A stretch of 64,000 bases of DNA from Euborellia annulipes (Eukaryota; Arthropoda; Insecta; Dermaptera; Anisolabididae): assembly GCA_023213315.1 (NCBI GenBank), contig JAKCPI010014339.1, positions 1 to 64,000 on the forward strand. The letters run 5' to 3'. Position numbers and translations under genes: made by a program. Each line of letters starts with the position of its first letter. Within the stretch, counting starts at the first letter, position 1. The notes under the pieces were generated by a model. That model did not search any database. It was given only the letters and a program-made list of their open reading frames with translations, and was not told the origin of the DNA. Shown in pieces: positions 11,030 to 22,500 of this stretch.

Positions 11030-11219
11030 CTCGGCAACTCAGGCCATATAAGACTTTTTACGATACTTGTATTAACAATAGGCCTATATATATTGGGGGT
11101 CCATATTTATTTAAGCCATTTGGTATCCAACAATGAAATCATCGACTGCCTGGGATCCGAATCTTCGATACTTGGTATGGAGGGCCAGAACGCTACCAAC
11201 TACACCACGGGCCGAGGGC
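11030..11219 (-). mobile_element. tRNA-derived SINE, tail truncated
   Basis: The minus-strand head has a GTGTAGTTGGTAGCG A-box region. The B-box position reads GATTCGGATCC, a slightly worn box. The body has GGATACC...TTAAATA and AAGTCTTATATGGCCTGAG. The GTGTGAGTGTGA tail of the family is missing, replaced by a short A-rich stretch. Confidence 0.75.
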
Positions 11220-13019
11220 ATAAAAAGTAATTAAAAAAACCCTATATTGCAGATCCATATTGTATCTATTTTGCTTATTATGAAATGACCCTTTGAGGAG
11301 CAACATAAATTTCTTGGGCAGGGAAGAGAATAAATTTGGACATGGAGAAAGAGATGATATTGGATATTTGATAGCTCTTTTATAAGTTTCAGAAGGCGCA
11401 ATATCTTGCACAGTACACAAGAGAAAAGCTGCCAACTGATGCACTACGATTCTAAGCGCCTTGAAGAGCTTTGAATACTCTATTCAAAACAAAATAAATT
11501 TATGGTGAATTTCACAAAAGTTTTTCACAACGAAACGCAAATTTACAAGGCAAAGAAATGACATTTCTTCATCTATCTTCAATACAAACGGCACCACAGA
11601 CTTCTGGATTCACTTATATGCAAACCCATACGAATATGTTGCACATTCTCAGCACATTAGGCCTACTATAAGAAATTCAAGATTGCGACACGAATTTCCC
11701 AGACATTCTTGCAAAAGTTGTAACAGCAGTGGAGCTAAATTTCTATTCAACAATGTGACGAAGACTTCAAAATAAAGTCACTTAAAATAAAAACATTACG
11801 ATTGGTTAATATCTCCGAATTAAGTTATAAACTTTAGAAATTTCTAATTTAATTCTACAATTTTTATATGAAATTATTTCAATTTAACTGTGCGAGGAAG
11901 CAAAAAGTGAATGACATCAAGGTCATAAAAATAAATTAATAATATTATTATAATAAGAATAATTAACTCATTTGATATTAACATTTTTTATTCTAGGAAA
12001 TATCAATGTTAAAAAGCATAAAATACGCTATAGCAATTTTAAAATCCCAATTATATAAATCATAAAGTTCTGATAATCATCGGCATTTTCTGTAAAAAAA
12101 TTATCAGATCTTTCATTTAAATTTTATCATATATATTTCTTAAACTAATCAATTAATTCGCTCCTTGGAGCATAAACATTACTTGATTCATTATTTAAGC
12201 CTCACTGGTTCTGGTTCGCTTCCTGAGCGATAATATTTTTAAAATATCAAAGAAACCAGAAGTTGTCCATCTACCTTAATATGCAAATATTCCGATATAT
12301 TATTATCAGATGATGATTGGTTTTAGTCCAAAATTAGAAATATATGCTGTGCAAAAATTACACAGGGGGCTGCACTACCCTGCTGGCCTCCAGTGAGCAA
12401 TTGCCCGCCTCCGGAGGGCAAGTTTATTGCCAATTTTTGATATTTCTTGTGGCAATGCAAGTGTTAAGATGTTAAGGAAGGATCTTGAGTTCAAGCGAGG
12501 GTACCGACTGGGCACTGCACAAAAGGGTCTATTTATGTCTGTTTAAAGAGTCAGTCATATGCGTGCTATCTTCTTTTTTTCAACTGCTGCGTAGCTCCTC
12601 CCACAGCCCCATTCTTATACCCTGAAAGCTGGTCACAAAGCAACTAACTGACACTCTAATTTCCAATATTTTGTGTTGCCATATTGAAAAAATTTTATTA
12701 TAATTAATTTTTCAAAATATTTAAGAGATTCAAATTATTACTACGTTACTCAATTGTCCATGTACTACTATATCTGTTCTTAATTTAAAATATATTCATT
12801 GAAAATTGTGGATTTCTATAGAACATACATATTTCCCATTTCATTTATATATTCAATATATATATATAGATTTTTAATTTTGGACAAATCCACCACCCTT
12901 AGTTTTTTCCCTCACCCTTTTGAGTGGGCGTCTTCGGGCATCTTTGTTCTCGACGCACCTGATTCTTCACCTCGCCTAATAATAATAGCGTTGTTTTATG
13001 AAAACACTAGCTTTGAAGA

Positions 13020-13240
13020 TTGTGTCTAACTTCATAGGAATGACTGTAGATGGCGTTGACGTCGTTGTATATAAAATGCACCTAACGGTCCCTTAGAGGT
13101 TAGTTCACTCGAATCGGATCAAGTGCAGAGTACTTGAAAACGACTGCAGAATAAGCAGTCGAAAATTGTACAGTATTTATAATTTTAATAAATAATTATT
13201 AACAAAATGTGGTCTATAATTAAAACCTCCCATAATAATG
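13020..13240 (+). repeat. Dispersed repeat, possibly a solo LTR
   Basis: This shares TCTAACTTCATAG, TGTAGATGGCG and AACGTCGTTGTATATA-like blocks with 51310-51410, and AATAATTA...ATGTGGTCTATAATTAAAA with 51225-51300 and 51922-52075. A TATATAAAA, GGTTAGTTCACTC and an AATAAA-like signal in that order would suit a retroviral-type LTR. I found no coding part or matching second LTR. Confidence 0.4.
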
Positions 13241-13284
13241 CAGGATAGAGTAGATTAACGAAAGGGAGAAAAAACACTGAAATA

Positions 13285-13658
13285 TGGGAATTAAATCAGA
13301 TACTGCGAAATTATATATGTCACGATACCCATTTATGACCTTCCATCACCTAATGACATGTATTTGCAAATATTTTTGTCGGCTTAAGACCAGACCATCT
13401 TCATTTGTTCTTGAAGATGGCTTGGCGCTTAGGAAGAAGGCAATATTTGCAAATACATAAAGTGGTCCTAATATTACAAAGCATGCTGGGATATTTCTCC
13501 AATCCACTCATTTAATAATAACTTTATTTAAAGGAATATATCTCTCTGCACGTCTCTGGAATGCCGAGAGCACCAATTATAATTAAAATTGATTAATAAA
13601 CTTAGCTAGATAGATATCGTGTCATATATAATTTCACAGTATCTGATTTAATTCCCAC
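13285..13658. mobile_element. Foldback pair with decayed hammerhead motifs
   Basis: The outer ends AATTAAATCAGATACTG (13289) and CAGTATCTGATTTAATT (13637) are inverted, as are GTCACGATA and TATCGTGTC. Near the centre, two opposing remnants keep TGAAGATGG and ATATTTGCAAATA, the same GAAATATTTGC variant end seen intact at 38161-38202. Neither remnant has a full core (CTGANGA is damaged in both). Confidence 0.55.
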
Positions 13659-14929
13659 CAGAATATGATTTTATCTTTTAATATAAGAAGAAATTTTTTT
13701 AAGTCTGACTTTTCTATTTATCAGGAGCTTTATGAGAATTAGCAACTCTGGAAAGTATGTTAAGAAGCACTTAAATCAATAATCATCCTTATCACGGCTT
13801 TAACCATGAGAATGTAAAGTCATTTAGAAAAATTCAATATTTATAACAAAGCATAAAAGATTAACATCCCAGGTTCCATGGAGAAGGGACGAACCAGAAC
13901 ACCATTTAAATAAAATTTCACCTGACTTATATCAAATATATCCCAAAAGTTAGGTTCTTATGATCTTAGCTTTCAAAAAATTAGCTATTAATAATGTAAA
14001 AAAATACTATTATGGAAATTATATTATAAATCTATATATATTTATCATAAATGTCTAATGATGGCCTCCGATGCTGAAAAGACAAAAACTATTGGGTCTT
14101 GCAAAGTGATACTCACTTTGACAATGCCATCGGTCATGAATAATCAATCTATAATTTATATTATATAATAATATGGATAACCAAAGCGCCCAAGGAGGAG
14201 AATAACCGGGGGAAGATTTGGTTATTATTTAATTATATTATATAACATTAATAATAAAATTATCCAAATAAATTTACATAATTTAATGTTTTTTTTTTTA
14301 AATTTAAACTTTTCTTAAAATAAATTTTTCTAAAGGAATTATTAATTAAGATGATGATTCAAATCAAATAATTTGATGTATTTTTTAATGTTAAAAAAAT
14401 TTGGTATGACTAACCACTGATCGGTACTCGGAAGTTGGGTGCTGTGCATCACACCATTGCGTATATATACATGTATTTAATTTCCCATACTACATCAATC
14501 AGGCCCAGAATGTAAAATTTATAATCATATTTAGGAAAATATTTTTTATATTCAAGGGATCATTTCATTTCAATAATTTATCTTTTCTAAGGAGTTCAAG
14601 AATCAAATGGGATTCATACATTCTTGGCGGACAAACGCGTCGGGCCTGGCAAGAAGGGCTCCGCGGCCTCCTTGGTCGCTGTATGACTTGTTTGAAGTCT
14701 CCCGGGCAGCATAAATATTAAAAAAATAACTTTTTCTTTCCTTTAGCTCTTATAGTTTGTGAGATAATTTGATAAAGCGTTTTTAGATAGTCGCACATAG
14801 GGGGGTACCATTGCGATTCTCGAAAAGAAATTATATTCCTGCACCCCTTTGAAAGGTGCTCTTCAAAATAAAAAAATTCATGTCAGCTTAAGACACTCTG
14901 AGATATTTTGGTACGAATAGAGGAATGAC

Positions 14930-14932
<3 letters not shown>

Positions 14933-14969
<37 letters not shown>
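14933..14969. repeat. (TA)n microsatellite
   Basis: An uninterrupted TA run of ~37 bases next to the perfect hairpin at 14981. Other TA tracts are at ~8454-8478, 9059-9079 and 33811-33832. Confidence 0.9.
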
Positions 14970-14972
<3 letters not shown>

Positions 14973-14980
14973 TGTAGGCT

Positions 14981-15116
14981 TAATGATGATGGAGTCATGA
15001 AAAAACAAGACGAATGCACAAATATTATTTTATTTTAAATCTCGCCCTCAAGCCGTGAGGGCGAGATTTAAAATAAAATAATATTTGGCTATTCGTCTTT
15101 TCATGACTCCATCATT
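14981..15116. repeat. Near-perfect hairpin, hammerhead foldback with deleted core
   Basis: TAATGATGATGGAGTCATGA at the left and TCATGACTCCATCATTA at the right are inverted. The arms meet at CTCGCCCTCAAG/CGTGAGGGCGAG around 15045-15065. The arm sequence (GACTCCATCA, AATATT-AAATAAAATAATATT, CTCGCCCTCA) matches the outer arms of the hammerhead foldback at 55045-55325, but the ribozyme part is absent here. Confidence 0.65.
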
Positions 15117-15489
15117 ATATATATATAGATACATTTTAAAGATCATCAAAAAAATAATTAATTTATAAATTTTAATCTAAATCGTTCACGGAAAAAATAC
15201 ATCATTAAAGTGCTAGTGCATTTTAGTCGATTTTATTCAAATTTACCCAGTGGCGTAATGGGGGGCTGGGCCCCATTATTAAAGGGAATAATTTACAAGT
15301 TAAAACCATGAAATTTGTTTTTTTAATGTATCTTTCTACATTACACAAACAATCAAAATGAAAAATATATAATTTAATAATAGTTAATTAGAAGGAAATG
15401 TATATTTATTTAGGTCTTACTACTATACCACAAAAAATCAAAATGAATAATTCCATTAAGTAGGAAGAAAAATGTATACATTAAAAAAA

Positions 15490-15583
15490 AAAAATCTGGT
15501 GTGACTGGCGCACAGCACACAACTTTCTCTTACCCTTCGGTAAGAGAAAGTTGCGCACTGTGCTGGTCACACCAGATTTTTTG
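15490..15583. repeat. ~90-nt terminal hairpin of R1
   Basis: AATCTGGTGTGACTGGCGCA... pairs with ...TGGTCACACCAGATT, and the inner arms CTTTCTCTTACC/GGTAAGAGAAAG close on a CTTC loop. R1 copy d shows the same hairpin with compensating differences at 30233-30325. Such a hairpin would also form in RNA. Confidence 0.75.
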
Positions 15584-16122
15584 TGTCGAGATATATTTAG
15601 TTTCCCATAGCACCTTAGTTTCAAACTTGCATTTTAAATGTTGACTGCTTGAAATAAACTATGGTTATTTTTCAAAATTTTAATCTCATATTTGGACATT
15701 TTATACACAATATAGAATCGTAAATAAATACAAAATTTCATAAGAATTGGAAAAAAAAATTTTAAATGCGTAAAAAGTTCCAAAGGGGACCCCCTTTTGA
15801 ATCGAAATTAACATACAAATCCCTATAGGAAATTAACATTAGGCCTATGAGAGAAGGCGGAGAGACAGACGATAATGTTTGCAAGTGGAGAGAGAGAGAG
15901 ATATATATGTTTTCTTTGAAACAATTAAAGACACAAATAAATTTAAAAAAAAATGGGAATTTAAATAATAATTGATTTTTAATCTAATAAAAAGAAAAAG
16001 ATTTAAATTCCGTTACCATGGCAACCATTTCTATCTTTCCTATGAAGAACAAGAGTAAAGTGGTCTTCAGAAGATTTCAACGGCAAAATGAGAATATACA
16101 TTTTAAAGAGCATCTAAAAAAT

Positions 16123-16345
16123 TCATCAATCAATTTTGTGCGCATGTGATGTAAGAAAACAAAATTTCTTTTTTTGACTGTAAACTCACTCGCTCCTTTC
16201 TGTTATTGATTGTAGCCCTGAAGATGGTCGTATATCTGACCGAAACGTCGGCTTGAAGTGATTATTAAACGAAATAAACCTAGCTGCAATTGCTCTTTTC
16301 TTTCTTCCTTACTACAAGATCTACTCAGCTATCCACCTCACTCTA
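16123..16345 (+). mobile_element. Hammerhead-bearing insertion (Penelope-type, non-autonomous) with 11-bp target duplication
   Basis: ATCTAAAAAAT occurs at 16112-16122 and again at 16346-16356. Removing the 223-bp insert and one copy restores the R1 sequence seen at 30520-30540. The insert carries an intact hammerhead at 16214-16253, then TTATTAAACGAAATAAACC, CTAGCTGC and ACTCAGCTAT. The last two blocks recur in the same order after the hammerhead at 46813-46845, so they are part of the element's 3' end. There is no ORF. Confidence 0.75.
16214..16253 (+). ncRNA. Hammerhead ribozyme motif, best intact copy
   Basis: In order: stem I strand AGCC (16214-16217); CTGAAGA, fitting CUGANGA (16218-16224); one spare T; stem II GGTC (16226-16229), an 8-nt loop and GACC (16238-16241); GAAA (16242-16245); then CGTC, in which A-C-G-T forms a self-complementary stem III; cleavage is expected after C16249; stem I partner GGCT (16250-16253). 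The four-pair stem I and four-pair stem II are exact. A stem III this small is known from hammerhead variants linked to Penelope-like elements, which are thought to act as dimers. Confidence 0.75.
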
Positions 16346-16749
16346 ATCTAAAAAATAATTGATTTTTGAATTTTAAAAAAAATCCTTGGAGGGAATTTTG
16401 AGAAAATCGAAAAAAAACTGAAAAAGTACATCAGTAAAGTACTAGTACTTTTTGGCCGATTTTGTTCAAAAGCTTATTTTGAGCGTGTGGGAAGGTACCT
16501 AAGTTAAATATAAAATTTCAATCCGGTAGCTCAATTCCTTCATGCTAAAAATCTGTCCACACATACAGACACACGCACGCACACACGCACACACACACAC
16601 ACATACATACACACAGACCAATTTGCGGGACCCACTTTTTTGGACTCAGGGGACCTCAAAACATGTATATCCATCAAAATCTCGACATCGAATTTTTGAC
16701 ATGATCGCAATACTTTCTCTCCTATATATTTCATATATAGGCTAAGAGA

Positions 16750-17748
16750 CAGTGGCGTAACCAGGGGGGCGAGGGGGGGCTCGAGCCCCCCCGCCCCAGG
16801 CGCATCGAGCCCTTGGCGCCCCCCGGAACCGGCATAGGCGCCCTACGGCCTCTAAAATATAGCCCAGCGTATGTGATTTTATCATATTCTTTTCATCGAT
16901 TGTCTTAAAAAATTGATTGTTTTCTTTTAAAATTATATTACAACTTGAATTCTACTATTTTAAATGAATTTAATTCCAAAAATAATAAATAACGTATATA
17001 GAGGCTTTATAATTAAATTTTTTTTTTATTTTGCAATATATAAGCCTTAATTTGATGTTTTAAGGCTGTGGAGATTTACTCAGGATTCGTATAAGCCTTA
17101 ATATTTAATTTTTTGGAATTCAAAATTTTTTTAAGCATAAAGGAATTGAGCTATGAGACTGAAATGTTATATTTAAGTTAACCAACCCCCGGGACCGTGA
17201 AAATAAGCTTTTAATCAAAATCGGCCAAAAAGTACTAGTATTTTACTGATGTAGTTTTTCAGTTTTTTTCGATTTTCTCAAAATGAAAGGGCTTTTACCA
17301 TTCTTCAGGCCCGCCCGAGCCCGCCCGGAATTTTTTCAAACCCGCCCATTCCCGCCCGAGATTTAGTGAATGAATGAACGAATGTCTAGCAATTTTTAAA
17401 TAAAATTTCATTTGCATGCCCGTCGAAATAAAATACTCTATTTTAAAAAGTTTTTATTCTTTGATATTTTCCCGAAAACTGAATAGTTTTTGAAATAATC
17501 ACAGAAGAAAACGACATTTTTCGTAAAAGCAAAGAAAAATCAAAACAAAATCATACAGGGGTCATTAAAAAACATGTAAATATAAACAAATTCGCTGAGA
17601 AAATTACTGGATGCAAGAAATTTGCCCGCCGAAGGCGGGCAATTGCTCGCCGAAGGCGAGCAAGGGGTCCAGGGGGCGGAGCCCCCTGGAAAATCGGCGC
17701 CCTAGTTGAGCTTCGCCCCCCCGCCCTCAAAGGCTGGTTACGCCGCTG
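16750..17748. mobile_element. hAT-type non-autonomous DNA transposon with 8-bp target duplication
   Basis: CTAAGAGA at 16742-16749 is repeated at 17749-17756. The ends are CAGTGGCGTAACCAG... and ...CTGGTTACGCCGCTG, inverted over 15 bases with one mismatch. An 8-bp duplication with CAG...CTG ends is characteristic of the hAT superfamily. The 999-bp body has no transposase ORF. It contains GC-rich patches at both ends and CGCC-rich palindromes near 17620-17690. A fragment resembling R1 lies at ~17150-17285. Confidence 0.8.
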
Positions 17749-18084
17749 CTAAGAGAAAGTAAAAAAAAAAATCGATTTTCTCTTTTTGCTTTCTTTGATA
17801 CAAACACTTTGATAACTTCGTTAAGTTCCAGTTTTTAGACCCGGTCCGCTGGCTGGCCCCCCAATGCCCCCCCCGCATCGAGGGGTTTGCGGGGGTGTAT
17901 GTTACTCCACTGAATTTATCTCATACTCGCTAAAAGACTCAAAACGTATATCCATTAAAAACTTGATTTTCTCTCTATATATTACACATTGACGGTTCCA
18001 GCATTTTGTTAGGGGAGGAGGGTGGACGATCCCTTTGGAATTACATAAATGCAAAACAACAATGAAGTCAGTGGCCTTTTCTTC

Positions 18085-18345
18085 ATACAGCAGGAGGAGA
18101 AGATGCAGTCAGAAATAAAAAGCCTTCGATTTTTACAATCCAAAGAGACGTTTCGGGGACAGTAACAATTTTAAAAGACTGGGGGCAAAATTTAATTAGC
18201 CCAGGGCACATACCCCCACTGCCCCCCTCTAGATCCGGCCCTGACTGAAGATGGAACAATAAAATTATCCTGAAACGTCTCGTTGGATTGTAAAAAATAG
18301 GTGACTGTTATTTTAGGCTGCACCTGCTCCTCCTCCTTATGTAAA
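18085..18345. mobile_element. Foldback pair with a hammerhead-like motif
   Basis: The arms are inverted: CAGGAGGAGAAGATGCAG...ACAATCCAAAGAGACGTTTC at the left and GAAACGTCTCGTTGGATTGT...CTGCACCTGCTCCTCCTCC at the right. The right copy has CTGAAGA (18245-18251), GGA...TCC, GAAA (18272-18275) and CGTC. The left copy keeps only GACGTTTC. The centre holds GC-rich sequence ending TAGATCCGGCCCTGA, possibly a fragment of another transposon. Confidence 0.55.
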
Positions 18346-18361
18346 TACTGTAAATTAAAAT

Positions 18362-18541
18362 TTTTTTTTTTTAATTTCGGCAACGGAGGCCATTTAGACC
18401 CTCTATTTAGTCCTCTTTTTCAATTTATTGGTAGCCAATTAAATTGAAATAAATTGTCGCATGAGGCGGGTTGAGAACCCGCGACCCTTGGTATAGAAGC
18501 CAAAATGCTAACCCCCCTACACCTCACCAAGGCCCGAGGGC
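18362..18541 (-). mobile_element. tRNA-derived SINE of a second subfamily
   Basis: The minus-strand head CCTTGGTGAGGTGTAGG...CGCGGGTTCTCAACCCGC is tRNA-like. The body differs from the main SINE family: GCGACAATTTATTTCAATTTAATTGG, cited here as positions ~18425-18460 with core CAATTTAATTGG, then TAAATGGCCTCCGTTGCCGAAA. It lies head to head with the copy at 18563. Confidence 0.65.
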
Positions 18542-18562
18542 TATAGTTAAAAGTTGATTTTT

Positions 18563-18724
18563 CCTCGGGGCTTGGTGTAGTTGGGTAGCGTGCTGGCCTT
18601 CTGTACCAAGAATCACGGGTTAGCATCCCGTCTCAGGCGACAAAATTTATTTCAATTTAATTGGTTACAAATAAATTGCCTTCGTTACCGAAAAAGACCT
18701 TAAAGTAAATTAAAAAAAAAAAAG
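18563..18724 (+). mobile_element. tRNA-derived SINE, second subfamily, opposite copy
   Basis: The head is GGGGCTTGGTGTAGTTGGG with a worn B box (GGGTTAGCATCCC). The body has CAATTTAATTGG and ACAAATAAATTGCC, ending in an A run at ~18712-18724. It pairs with 18362-18541 as an inverted SINE couple with only ~20 bases between the heads. Confidence 0.65.
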
Positions 18725-20027
18725 TTGATTTAAATTTGGCGCTTTCTCCTTGTTGGTAGTTAGCCAATTAAAATTCATTTTGACATTAGCCTTTGATTGG
18801 CCGCTTCAAGTCGAAAGTGAACAGAAAAGGAAAATAACCGCTTTACGCTTTACTTGTGTTTGAATTAATTTTATTATTTATTATAATTATTATATCATAC
18901 TAACATTAAAGGAATTAATAGTACAAAAAGTGTTTTTAAAGAATCGAACGAAGAGAGGGAGAAAGGGGAATGAATATCAACCAAAATTAAGGTAATATGG
19001 AGATTCTTGTTCTAGATGAAAATGGCAGATTATTATTTATTTGCAAGAATATTTTCATTTCTAACATTCATACTTATTCTACAAATAAATTTTCTTATGT
19101 TAATTGAAAATAATTGCTGAATAATATACTATATGAGTTAACAACAATATATATACTCTGTGGTTAACAACATGAGGACTCCTTTCACATCATTTTCCCG
19201 CCCATCTTTAGTAAAATGGAGGGATTCATATCATTAAATTTATTTATTCTATACTTTATTTATAATCCTAATTGTTTTAGCCATATGATTATTTACTCTG
19301 CACCATAATTAATCGTAAATCACTACTCTGAACACATAATTTTTAATATATTTTCATTTTATTTTTTTAATTTTATAATTTATTACGATATACTCTTTTA
19401 CTTTTAAGTAGTTCACAGAAATTAGTATCAACTTTGAAGTTGATGGTGAAATAAATAGAATCAACTCAATTAACTTTTTGTTGAATTTCAAGTTTGAATA
19501 AATGTCTAATTTTATAAATATACATTTTCACTTTTTGATCATACATTTTTAAATAATCATACATAATGAATAATAAATAATTTTATCTATTTGATCATTT
19601 ATTTTTAATTTTCTTTAAAAATTTCATTTTATTCTGTTCTAAACGTTTTAAACTTTGCTTATTTATTTATTATCATTATAAAGGCTATTAACAAATTTCA
19701 TTTTTTTAGAATTTTCTTCATTTATATTCAATCAAATAAATTCATCGGATTGACTGATAATAAAAAAATTAAAAATAAATCTGGATGCCTTGGCACTACT
19801 GTCAATTATCAACATCAACCCTTGGATACAAGCGAAATCCAGCCTCAAATTTAGAATTGCTATAATTATAAATAAACTTATATGACGCTACAAAACCAAT
19901 AATCATTTTAGAAGAACAGCGCTTGAGAGAAAGAGAAGACAATCTTTTACACCTTCACAACATTGACATAAAAAAAAATGTCCGGATTAAAAGATATCTT
20001 TGAATTCACCGAATAATTGAAGCATAA

Positions 20028-20258
20028 ATGAAATTGTCATCTCAGGCATCACAAGAGACGGAGGAAGAGGAATGGATACAGCAAACAATCAATTCGTTGG
20101 ATGATTTCATCAACTTCAAGAACACAATGCGGCGACAACCGAATAGCGTGATACTTCGGCAATGGACCACACTGACAAGGGACCGGAAAACTTGGCGGAA
20201 AATTTGGGATTCACAAGCATCAAATCGCCAAACTGACGAGACACGCTTAACTATGTAA
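20028..20258 (+). other. Open frame of unknown origin, perhaps a retroelement tail
   Basis: ATG at 20028 opens a 76-residue frame ending TAA at 20256, in a stretch (19800-20260) that is less AT-rich than its flanks. It is acidic at the start and then reads LRQWTTLTRDRKTWRKIWD. A W..L..DR..W motif near a C-terminus is seen in many non-LTR retrotransposon polyproteins, but that resemblance is weak. The end also reads TATG|GTAAGT-like (TATGTAAGTAAG), so an exon of a nested gene cannot be excluded. I do not recognise it. Confidence 0.25.
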
Positions 20259-21418
20259 GTAAGCTTCAGGCAATTATCTCAATATAATCAACTATCAGAG
20301 AAACTATCTAAGGAAATTACAATTTCATTTTATCTAAATTAAAGTGAAATTGTTAATTTTAAATAAATACAATTATTTTTTTGCTTTTGAATGTCGGAAT
20401 TGCCCTAAAAGGGCTGGCACACTGGAGATAATTAGTTTCATTCCCCTCTTGACCCAATCTTATAATAACAAAACTTACTTTTGGCTAATAACATTTCCCA
20501 TAAATAATACAAGACATTGAAACTGTCTCTTAAATTTAATATATTTAGAAATTAGACCTTACTTTAACAACATTCTTAACCCCTATGGCCCAAAATTTGC
20601 GATATTTATTATTTTTTGCTCCGAACAAATAACTCCTGAAAATATCAATCTCATTTAAACAAATAATGATAAAAATTAAAAATTCAATAAAATACAAATT
20701 ACCTTTTATTGATTTACTAGCACATTGATTATATTATGATTGATGCATTCATTTCACCAATCAAAATACACGGATTGACATTTTGAACATATGTCATTGT
20801 ATGTAATGAAAATTCAGTTATGAATTTCTTATTAAAAAGTATACCATTATTTAAAAAATCCCTAATATCACTATTTTTGAAAAGTAGCTATTAAACGTTT
20901 TTGTCTTAAAAAAATTTGTGACCTATTAATGATAATAGACAGGAAAACAAAGAATGCTAGTTATTGTTTCTTTACTGAAGCGTGGGAATTGAATATACTT
21001 AAAATATTACATAGGTATTATTAAGCATCAGAGTTTGAAAATCAAATTAAAACTCTTTCAAAATTAATAGTTAAGTTGATAGATATGCAATAATGAGAGA
21101 AGAGAGAGAATGGGTTGAGTTTGAAGACAATCTATTGAATTTCTCAGACGAGTAGGCATACAGACAGACAGGCCTCCTGACCTATAAATTATCCACTTCT
21201 GACAATAATTAGAGATTCGAGTTTAATTGGAATATTTGTGTTTGCTTGATTTAAATTATTCTAGTTCCATCAATCTTAATTCTATGTAGAAGCTTTGTTT
21301 ATTTGTTTTTGTATTTTATTTAACATTACACTTGTTATTAGCCTTGGTTCTTTATGTAAAATACAATCACAAAGATCTAAGGTCAAACTTGTATGATGAA
21401 GAATAGGGCTGTGGTGAT

Positions 21419-21703
21419 GATTGACTAAGGAGCTCAATGCAGAAATAAAAAACTTTTATATTATTATTTCATCGACGTTTCAGGCCCATCTTCAGGAAAT
21501 AATTGTCGAAAAAGAGTTGGAAAATTTTATAATGTATACACAACAAATAACATTAACAAAACTTTTGTTGAGCATACTATTTAACAAATTAGCAATTGTA
21601 TGATTTATTAATTAGGCTCTCCGGGTGTGTAACAGCCCCAAATGCCGACCAAGATAGATTGTTTTTTATTTCTGCTGGCTGCCTTATTCATTGAGCTCCT
21701 AAG
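21419..21703. mobile_element. Foldback pair with one decayed hammerhead
   Basis: The ends TTGACTAAGGAGCTCAATG and CATTGAGCTCCTAAGTCAA (~21422 and ~21683) are inverted. On the minus strand near 21472-21500 the motif keeps CTGAAGATGG, GAAA and CGTC, but stem II has shrunk to a few bases. The right arm has lost the core. Confidence 0.55.
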
Positions 21704-22242
21704 TCAATTTTTATCAGAAATATCCTCTGAAAATATCTGGATAAATCATTTAGGAAAAAATTTGAGATAAAATTCTATTTGTGTTGTGAAAAACGTTTTT
21801 CAGCCTTTTTTTATAAAGTGTTTATTTAATTATTAGCAAATGCGTCTTTAGTCCTCATCAACCACTTAGTATAAAAGTAGCATAATTTTTTTATACGAAG
21901 TGATTGATGTGTGAAGGCAAATCACTTGTCAAAACGTTCGTTAATAATTAAATTAAGGTGAATAAAACACTTTATTAAAAACAAACAAAGGCCGTAGAGC
22001 GTCTTTTTACAACACAATTTAATTATTAAATTGGTGTCGCTTTTAAATTGTAGTCAAAGTGGAAATGATCGGTCTGCTTGCTTGTTAATTGTTGCTAGGA
22101 TTTAGATAATTGATTCCCAAAATGGTCTATATAGACCCCCAGGGACGGACGGCCTACAAGGGGTCCATGTGAGCAAAAAAAAGAATTGGGAGTCTGTAAG
22201 ATGTAAACGTGGGTCCACGATAGTTGATCTCATTTACACCCA

Positions 22243-22500
22243 TACCTCGCTATACGGCCGCTCTTTATACGGCATTTCGCTATAACGGCCCTCTTTAATT
22301 AAGGCACGTTTTCGAATTACGGCCTAAAATGTTCCGCTATTACGCCAGCTCGGTAGTCTTCTTCTTTGATAAAATTGGAAAAAACTTAAAAAAACCAATA
22401 ACGATCCCATTGAATTTGTATGGACTTGTACTAGAATAATTGATTCCTTATATGGCTTTTCGCTTTGCGGCCAAGTGTCGTAGAACATATCGAGGAATAG
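22243..22500. repeat. MITE resembling pogo/Tigger elements
   Basis: It begins CATACCTCGCTATACGGCC, has internal CGCTATAACGGCC and CGAATTACGGCC, and ends GTAGAACATATCGAGGAATAG. Terminal CTCG.TATA..GGC and ...AACATATCGAGG motifs are known from pogo/Tigger-type Tc1/mariner elements. The terminal inverted repeats are imperfect, and there is no ORF. Confidence 0.5.

Larger units (their letters stand above)
15484..16749 (-). repeat. Dispersed repeat R1, copy b, interrupted by two insertions
   Basis: This is the longest R1 copy, on the minus strand. Its right end is at GAGAAAG/CTTTCTC near 16715-16749 and its left end is a ~90-nt terminal hairpin. It is split by the hammerhead insertion at 16123-16345, and its outer edge is hit by the hAT element at 16750; R1-like sequence may resume after 17757. 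A CA-rich stretch at 16560-16615 corresponds to an expanded GTCTGTGTGT block. Confidence 0.75.

Noticed and set aside
14933..14969. TA tract as a TATA box
   Set aside because: Simple microsatellite with no initiator or transcript context.
16540..16745. CA-rich frame as a small protein or CRISPR-like array
   Set aside because: It is a CACACA microsatellite expansion inside R1; no repeat-spacer structure exists anywhere in this window.
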